Made by a program: the position numbers and the translations under genes. The notes under the pieces are model-generated. The model worked only from the letters and a program-made list of their open reading frames with translations. It was not told the origin of the DNA and did not search any database. Positions 45,804-53,237 of a DNA stretch of 53,237 nt are shown one piece after another. Position 1 is the first letter of the stretch. Each line of letters begins with the position of its first letter. Origin of the DNA: Cruorifilaria tuberocauda (lineage: Eukaryota; Nematoda; Chromadorea; Rhabditida; Onchocercidae); contig JABVXU010000377.1 of NCBI GenBank assembly GCA_013365365.1, forward strand, positions 1 through 53,237, given 5' to 3'.

Positions 45804-48469
45804 ATTCACTACCTTATATAAGAAATATCTTTTTGCTCACCAAAAAAGGATTATAAAAGTTTTTGAATAGATGCGTAAATCGATGACCTTTGGCCTTCGC
45901 AAATTCTCTACCTTCATTCGATGGCTTTGTATGCAGAACAAAAACAAATCCTATGCATTTCTTCCAAGCTCTGCTTTCTTTTCCATCAATCATCGACATG
46001 TATGCTTAAGGTATTCGATCAGATCGATATCATTTAAGGATCTGGGAATATTGAAAAAAGTGTTTTGAGATTATGCCAACGACTTTATATATATATGATG
46101 TATAACAGTATTCGTAGACCTTTTTAAAAGGTTGTTATCCAAGTCTGTTAAACACGTTGATGTTCTTCAGCAAACATTGGCATATTTGTTATCGGATAGT
46201 TTCAATAAAAATACGAAATATATTTGTCCCTATCAGGAATACTCGAAATTATTGATTTACACATATGTTTCTTGATATTAAATTGAAATTAAGTAATTGG
46301 AATAAATCCTTGAAATATATAAGTAATTGTTTAAGTGATTTAAACATTAAAAAAAATTACATAATAATCATTTCTTGTTTAATCATCTGATCCAATTTAA
46401 TTTAGCTTTTTTATTAATATTAACTTTAGTTAAATCAATGCATCTCAGTCGGATTGGATCCATTCTATCTGAATCCATTTTGATTTAGCTTAGTTTGATT
46501 TGTTCAAATTTAATTCATCCTAATTCATCCAACTCAATTCAACTCAGACAGATCATAATCTAACCTAACCTCTCCTTATTACAATCTTTATCAAGTCAAA
46601 CACTTATCAATTAACTTTCACACAGAACAAATTAACCATGCAGCTATTCCGTTATTCGATGTTTCTCGATAGGAATTCTGTGGATTGGAGAGGATGTCTG
46701 GTAGGATGAGACTTCAAATGAGTGGCGATGAGTTACTTCACTTACACTCGCATTTTCAATTCATACACTAAGAGAAAGTTTCCACTTGAAATTATCACTT
46801 GTGAAGATATCCTTAAGCTTAATTCGCCGATAGCATCATCGGCCGCCAGTGGAAAGGAAAACCTCGGATTGTATCGCCTGATACGGCTTTTCACATTTAT
46901 AGCGTTTCTATTTTCGGTCACTTGCTCCTTTAGCATTTGGAGAGAGCTCTTCGAAGTTTGACGGTTTCTTGACTATATCGATCTTCTTTTTTAAAAATGA
47001 AGTAGGTGAAGTGAATCTTCTCCTCGTAATATGCATTGAAGTAAAGGTTTGGTCGATTTGTATGAAAAGTTTTATAATAACAAAATTACCAACTATTGAT
47101 TTTTGAGTTTATTTGACTGAAACTGAGGCCTGCTTTGCAAGCTAGCGTGACGTCATTTGGCATGATCTTGATCCATGTTATGTTTGTTGTATCTAGAAAA
47201 AAATTTCTAAGCAAAAATATTTGAGCATTTTCTTCATTTTGACCTTTCAACTGGTGATATTTCTCTGCTGATTGGGCTATGTTATCGCTTTAAGTAGTAA
47301 TTTTCTGTCTACATTAGTTTTAACTAATCACTCTGTAATTGATCCTATCTTTTTATGTTTTCGTTTTTTCTCGTTATAAGGACACTGGTTTGCAACCATT
47401 TATCTGCAGTTTCAATTACCTGGGTCGTTCCAATTATTATAAGTTGGAAAACTGCATGGAAGTATCTTTTATAGCTGAAAAAACTTTACGTAAACTTGTA
47501 GTTCCTTCGAAATATCACTCGAATTACGGCGATTGCAAAATTGTTACATTTCACAATAAGAAATCTTTGATAGTTATTAAAGGAGTCTTCGTAAAATTTG
47601 ATATTTCGGAGAGGACAGTTCACTCTAACATGTGAAAAATGGAAATCTTACCACATGGACCAGTTCTATTGAGCATGTAAATAGTTGATATAGGGGCGTG
47701 TAAACGTGTACGTGAAAGATATATATGAGCTGAACATTTGCTTTTGAGGGACTGTTGACGCCTCTGGTTTATTCAAGTTTAATTTAAAAGACAGAAATGG
47801 TTGTGTACATGTAAAGAGAAGTGAATTGTACTCAGTAATTGGAAATCTGTTCTAGATAAGTTCGTAATACATCTCCATTTAACGACCAAAATTTGGCACT
47901 CTATGTTTCTAGAAATTGAAGTTCATCTGAAAGGTTGTACCGGAAAGCAAGGTTTCTTCTACTTTTTAGCGCGGATTCTTTACGACTTATATTAACTTTT
48001 ATCTGTACGACGCTGGACTTGTGTTAAATCGTTTGTAGTGTTGTATAGCTCTCTTCACTTTCGTTGCGTGCACTTATGTTCTTGAGCTACACATATCTAA
48101 CTTATCATATGCAGCTTTAGGGTCATTATCCAGTAAACCTGTCAACCGGCTTTTTATTATGAATATGATTAAAAAAGCTAAATCAACTTCATTTTCAATG
48201 AAAAGTATGTATCCTATATTTATCTGTATCCAAAACTGGCACATCTGATCTCACGGAGGAGATAAGATCAAAATAGAACAGTGTGACATTTGAAACAATA
48301 TGAAATACGAAGAGCTTTTATCACCACATTATCATTCACTGTTTTTCGGAACTTTGACATTTCCTTCGCTGTTATATACGAAGTTGGAAGCTCTATGAAT
48401 TTTTGTACATTTTAGTTTAAAGCTTGATTACAGGATCTTAATTGTAATTTTCAAAAAAACGCCAGTGTA
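45804..48469. other. spacer upstream of GEN1, with two unexplained open segments
   Basis: This region is noticeably less AT-rich than the left spacers. It has open frames at 46722-46961 (+) and 47381-47635 (+); the second begins directly after a TTATAAG acceptor-like site and ends in TGA. Neither matches a family I recognise and no partner exon was found. The rest appears non-coding. Confidence 0.45.
47381..47635 (+). CDS. possible terminal exon of an unrecognised gene
   Basis: Eighty-four codons follow an acceptor-like TCGTTATAAG at 47371-47380 and close with TGA. Amino-acid use is mixed (Tyr, Cys, Lys, Val) rather than the Phe/Ile/Asn skew of spurious AT-rich frames. No upstream exon with a matching donor was found and no domain is evident. 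Confidence 0.22.
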   Translation, partial: DTGLQPFICSFNYLGRSNYYKLENCMEVSFIAEKTLRKLVVPSKYHSNYGDCKIVTFHNKKSLIVIKGVFVKFDISERTVHSNM

Positions 48470-51400
48470 ATGGGCGTAACAAGCATGTGGGAATATATAC
48501 AAAAATTTGTACAACCTGTGAACATATCTGCACTGCGGAACAAGCGGATCGCTATAGGTTAATTATGTATATTTTTTTTCAAAGAACAGTTAAGAAAGTT
48601 CATGAGGAAGTCTGGGTATTGCCGTCGGTACTGAAAAGTTCTTCAATAACAACAATGATGTTTTAGTTATTTTATAACATTCAAGTCACGAAATAAGAAG
48701 TTTTGGAAGGCAGTACCGAAAATGAAGACTAGTAGAATCCTGATAGAGAGAGAAGATATGATTTTCTACTTTTTAATTTAGATGGTCACACTTGGCTGTG
48801 CGAAGTGCTGCGTGGTTCGGTAGCACACTGCTCAACCGCTCGAAAACCGTATTTAAGTACATTTTATACACGATGCCGAAGTTTAATGGAAGAAGGTGTT
48901 GAACCTATTGTTGTTTTCGATGGAATTGATGATGGAGATCGCACAAATGTTTGTTTCCACTTGTTTTCTGTAGGGACCATAACTGTATTTTCTCAGATTG
49001 AGTATTAAAACACTTTCACTTTCTTTTTTGAAATATATAGTGGTTTTAGGCAGATTATGCGGTTTCAACAATAAGGAAAGTAAAGAAACGTGGAAGCAAG
49101 TACTGGACATCAGAGCTAAAACAAGAAATGGTACCAAAAATTGAAGAAATCAAGGTGGAAATTAAAAATTTCTATACAGTACACAAAAATTATATTTTAT
49201 TCTCTACTAAGCTCAACATTGAAGTACTGGAGGACGGCAGTGAATCGACATGTTAAGCATTGTGACATATATCTTGCAGAAAATTTGATCGAATTTAAAA
49301 ACCTCAACAGTATATAAATCGTATATTAAGTCGAAATAATTGATAGTGAACTCAATGTGAAATTCAGTACATAGTACTCTAGAGTGAGGAACATAAAGAA
49401 GAGATTATTTTGAGATCTTATTGAATTCAATGGGAGTTCGCTGGATGGAAAGTAAGTTGGAAGGTGAAGCGCAGTGCGCACAACTTGAGCAACGAGGTTT
49501 AGTGCATGGTTGCATCACACGAGATTTTGATTATATTCTTTTTGGAGGAAATAATCTCTATCAGGCAAGGATGACTTTTTATTTCTTTTAATTTTAAAGA
49601 GCAGATTTTAAAAACTGTATAAAGATTTTTCTAGCTTCGTTGTTATGTCCTCATGCAGATGCAAAGATTCGAAAATTTAAACTTAAGTTCAACTTAGACT
49701 TCTCTTTATAGACGTGATCCGTCGTATCAAAAACTGTTCCTAGATTATGCACGTAACATAGGAAGTTTGTGTTCTTTTGTCAAAGAGTTTTTTATCTTTC
49801 GAATTTTTGCAGAGAGGGTGAGTCATTTTCAAAACCACATATTGGAAATAAACCAAATGAAAATTTTCATTCCTTTTAGAAACTATGTTTCAATTTAAGG
49901 TCGATTTCGGTTTTAGTGGGAAAGTACAGAACAACATCCTTCATCTTTCTATGGATTACCTGGATGAAACCTTATGCTTGAGCAGGTAAAACCATTTTTT
50001 GCTATAAGAGTGAGGAGCGATAGAAGAGAAGCACTGAGGCTATTTTAAATCTCATTATGTAGCAGCTAACATATTAAGTTCTTTGCGTCTTATAGTAAGA
50101 AGTGCTTGGTTAAGCTAGTGTGTATCATTTCAAGTTTTAATGCTTGTCTTGTTTTTAGGTCTTGCCTTATCGCAATGACAATCATGATTGGTTGTGATTA
50201 TGCTCAAAAGGGAATTCCTGGTGTTGGTTTAGTTACGGCTTTGGAAATTGTTTCTGAATTTTATCTTATGAAGCATGACCATCCTCAGGTTATTTTGGAT
50301 AGATTTAAGTATGTTTTACTTGTATATTTCCTCTTACTAATATTCAACGTATGGATTTCATGTTCATTGTAAAAACATTTCCCAAGTAGGTGATTCTATG
50401 TATCGATGACTCCGGGAAGAACATGAACGCTAGCATCTCTCGGTTTGTTTCACATTTACTGATAAAACACTTCAGATCATACACGACAGAAATGCTTCCC
50501 GTACGCGATTGTGACAGCAATGTCAAACGAAAATTACGACTTAGCGTTAATAGAAATTCCATAGATTTGCGGAATTTTAATCCAAACTCAGATGCTATGT
50601 CTAATGCGATCAATATTTATATGATGCCGCTTGTTATCGAATATTCTCGTACACAGCTACCAAAAAAATTGCCACCTAATATACAAAAAACTGAAGTATG
50701 TTCTTGAAATTTGCTGCAGTCTTTCAAATTATAATGTATTATAAGCCTTATATCCTTTATTATGATACTAGAGCAATGCGATGATGTACAATGCGTTTTA
50801 ATATGACTGCACAACTATGTACTGAGTATATTCGAACTTTCAATATTGTTGTTAGATAATCAATTCACATTGCCTATCGATTTCATATGCACTACGAAAA
50901 TTTGCTTGTCTCCTCTACGGCAGATTAATATAATATGTTGAGATAGTTTAATTTAAAGGAAATATTGATGCGTGAATGTAATTGGAAGCCAAATGGTGTT
51001 AATTGTTCGCAGAAGGTGCAAGAAGATTCGGATAGAGTTGAGGCAAGTGTTTTCAGGAATTAGTTTCTTCTAAATTTTATTCAGTTAATAGATTGATAAC
51101 GATAATCTGAGGTTTTAAGATTTTTATAGCCCTAAGAACAATTTTTTTTAAATCACTTGTTAACTTGAGTAGTTATTCTGTGTTCCCTTTTTATAAATCT
51201 CAGAACAGTTTAGAAGTGTACAACACTTACCAAAGGAGGACGTACTGCTTGCTCAAAACGTGAACGAGTTGCCATGGAACGACTGCGTGTCAACGCATTA
51301 CTTTACAAACACAGTCCTGTAAGTTCTTTTGGTATCATCTTGAGAAATGGGATATGAGGACTAAATTACTATGTAGATTCCCTTGTAGGATAACCGATTA

Positions 51401-52056
51401 TTTAAGCAGTCTTAATGTAGGAGTATTTATCAGTAATTTTATCAACGAATAAGTGAGAAAGCATCACTTTTTTATTAATTATAAAAAGTAATTGAAATTG
51501 AAAGATCGTCAAAACAACAATGCTAGACTTTGTCTGCTGTTGCTCTTCTCTTTTTAAAATATGCCAGTCAAATTCCATAAATATCAGTCAATTATTCCTT
51601 CACCATGGTTATCAAAATTTCTTCAGATTTAAGTATTGATAATATGGAGCACAGATTTCATATGAGTAAAAACAGAAATTGCAAATTTAAATGTATGATT
51701 TATTGTAGGTGATAGAAGTGATCTCAGTACCATCAACTGCAGAAGAAGTGAATCAGTTGAATGGTGAAAGTAGTGGTGTAATTATCTCATCACAGCGAGA
51801 TGCAGTTCAACGAAGTGGACGAAAAAAGGGAAATCATGAATTGACTGCTGTGCAACAACCGCCGCCTAGCAAAGTCCCACGAAAAGATGGTTTTGTTACA
51901 AAAGTGAATACTTCTAATATAAATCAGACACAGGTACAACCAGGATCGGGACAAAATGAAGAGATCATCATTGAAGAACAAAATTCAGCTGCTACTGAGC
52001 TTCTCGTCGTCGAAGATGTCGGTCGCACCAATGCATTGCAGGTCTTCACAGTATAA
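48470..52056 (+). CDS. gen-1: GEN1-type Holliday-junction resolvase (XPG/FEN nuclease family)
   Basis: Exons: 48470-48557, 48782-48948, 49050-49154, 49415-49564, 49900-49985, 50159-50308, 50434-50695 (or from 50390), 50959-51042, 51214-51318, 51709-52056; about 514 residues. The XPG N-region starts MGVTSMWEYI and has RIAIDGHTWLCEV with the first catalytic Asp (D30), then IVVFDG with the second. The XPG I-region reads MGVRWMESKLEGEAQCAQL, then CITRDFDYILFGG: both Glu (as EGE, where relatives have EAE) and both Asp are kept. The helix-hairpin region is IGCDYAQKGIPGVG. Spacing between regions (no long insert) fits GEN1 rather than XPG. GEN1 cuts Holliday junctions and flaps during recombination repair. 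Two introns use GC donors. The join before exon 7 is ambiguous. The C-terminal third is poorly conserved and basic. An alternative class would be another FEN-family member, which I consider less likely. Confidence 0.87.
49565..49570 (+). other. GC 5' splice site (CAG|GCAAGG)
   Basis: The GEN1 reading frame ends after the codon CAG and the intron begins GCAAGG. The frame meets TAA a few codons later and no GT donor is available. The best partner is TTTAAG at 49899, in phase 0. This agrees with the known GC-AG consensus AG|GCAAGT. Confidence 0.75.
51043..51048 (+). other. GC 5' splice site (GAG|GCAAGT)
   Basis: A second GC donor in the same gene, with perfect AG|GCAAGT consensus. It joins in phase 0 to the TTTAG acceptor at 51213. 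Confidence 0.65.
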
Positions 52057-53205
52057 TTGCCTCGTTTTTAAAGTAAAATCTCTTACGTTGTCTCTACTTT
52101 TGATCTTTAAAAATTGAATTTTTAGTCAATTTTATCGACATCATAAATTCATTCTGAGTCCCATTTCTTTTCCTGATTTTGCTCACTCTGCATAGTTATT
52201 CGTATCGGCTTCTTTTTGATTAGGCCTTTTCTCTCGCGACCAACCACTACTTTGACAGGTGATTTAAATAATAATCACTGTCATGATTTTTTACACGGTT
52301 CTTCTTTAGCGACTAACTGAAATGCCATAACTCAAGATAATAGTCAATTTTTCATGTGGTAAAATTACAAAAATTATTAACAAATTAGAACCGACAGGAA
52401 GCATTGAAAAAGAGAAATTTTATAACCTTTTCGCAGTAAAATCTGCAATTGAAAGTTATATTTTGTATCATACGTAAGGCATTTAATAAGGAAACTTTGC
52501 AAAATTTTACTAGACTCTGTTATCATATTGTTGCGTGATGTAAGCAGAGAGAATATGCAGTAACTCGAAGCATGACTGAATAAATACACGTATTAGAAGT
52601 GCAAAGTGTGAAGTTTTTTGATTCGTTGCTACTTTAAGCATCCAAGTTTGAAGTAGTGTTGCATACCAAGTAAATCTTATGATTTTAATCTTATCATCTT
52701 TTGTAAGTTATTTTTGCCAGATGCAGTGTAAACATTGTTGACGGATTAATCTACTGCCAAATTTGCAGATAATTCAATCAAGGGCATAATTTCTCGATTA
52801 TACGAAAATGACGAATTGAATTACTGTGGTTCCTACGGGCTATTGAAAAATACGGCATCAATATTATTTGAATCGTTGTGGTTCCTTTTCTTTTTTACAT
52901 TTCGCTGTTATCAACTGAAAGCAGTGGTCTTTCACTTTCTTTTTGCCTTTGCTTCTCTCCTTGACTTTATTTGCATCGTATTATTCTTTTGGCTATCCTT
53001 TTCTCTTCGAATCCACATCACTACTAAGCTTCTGAGTTCAATATCTGTTAGCCGGTGATTTTGATTTTTTAAATATATTTTTAGTATTACTTTGATTTCT
53101 TAATTTAATTTTATATATTTTTTATTGTATAAGTTTGTTATATTTATCAGATAAATTTGCTCTACTTATCCTCAGTTATTTACTTGAGCTCTTTCGGAGC
53201 AGCAT

Positions 53206-53206
<1 letters not shown>
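52057..53206 (+). other. GEN1 3' untranslated region and flank
   Basis: No supported gene. A possible poly(A) signal AATAAA lies at 52579-52584. The open frame at 52816-53058 (+) is Phe/Leu/Ser-rich with repeated hydrophobic runs and no start context; it is probably chance in a pyrimidine-rich tract. Confidence 0.5.

Positions 53207-53237
<31 letters not shown>
53207..53237. repeat. poly(T) run at the right edge
   Basis: Thirty-one consecutive T reach the end of the window. This is consistent with assembly termination in a homopolymer. Confidence 0.95.

Noticed and set aside
1..53237. CRISPR arrays, prophage, operons or transposon ORFs
   Set aside because: No direct-repeat/spacer pattern, no integrase, transposase or reverse-transcriptase motifs, and gene structure is clearly eukaryotic.

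Overview
The window reads as a 53 kb piece of an AT-rich nematode nuclear genome, most likely a clade III (spirurid or filarial) species. The basis is genes of many short exons, introns that mostly begin GTAAG/GTATG/GTTAG and end in TTT(C/T)AG or TTTAAG, possible spliced-leader acceptors just upstream of start codons, globins and secreted proteins of nematode type, and very AT-rich spacers. The species cannot be named from sequence alone. The left edge is a (GT)17 run and the right edge a 31-base T run, so this looks like a contig that broke at simple repeats on both sides. No tRNA, rRNA, CRISPR array, prophage or recognisable transposon ORF was seen.

Layout. 1-2400: microsatellites and GC-richer sequence with, at best, one leftward 5' exon. 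5914-9950 (+): a nine-exon Polycomb RING-finger (PCGF/MIG-32 type) gene. 9951-16476: no convincing gene. 16477-18219 (-): a complete four-exon globin. 18220-22286: no gene. 22287-25263 (+): an eight-exon carbonic-anhydrase-related protein (CARP X/XI type, two of three zinc ligands lost), tail-to-tail with 25493-29101 (-), a PIM-family serine/threonine kinase with a long C-terminal tail and possibly a remote first exon at 33605-33662. 33663-40004: long AT-rich spacer. 40005-43563 (+): a compact zinc-finger co-regulator with Friend-of-GATA (FOG/U-shaped) hallmarks. 44894-45803 (-): a secreted cysteine-rich orphan. 48470-52056 (+): a GEN1-type Holliday-junction resolvase of the XPG/FEN family.

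The genes do not form an operon or one pathway. They are independently spaced eukaryotic genes in both orientations. Two encode chromatin-linked regulators: PCGF of PRC1, and a FOG-like protein with a NuRD-recruiting N-terminal motif and a CtBP-binding motif. The most interesting items are the FOG-like gene, the apparently non-canonical GT...GG intron that splits the PCGF RING finger, two GC-AG introns in the GEN1 gene, and the ligand substitutions in the CARP and globin proteins. All exon models were made by hand from reading frames, splice consensus and phase matching; no alignments or transcripts were available.
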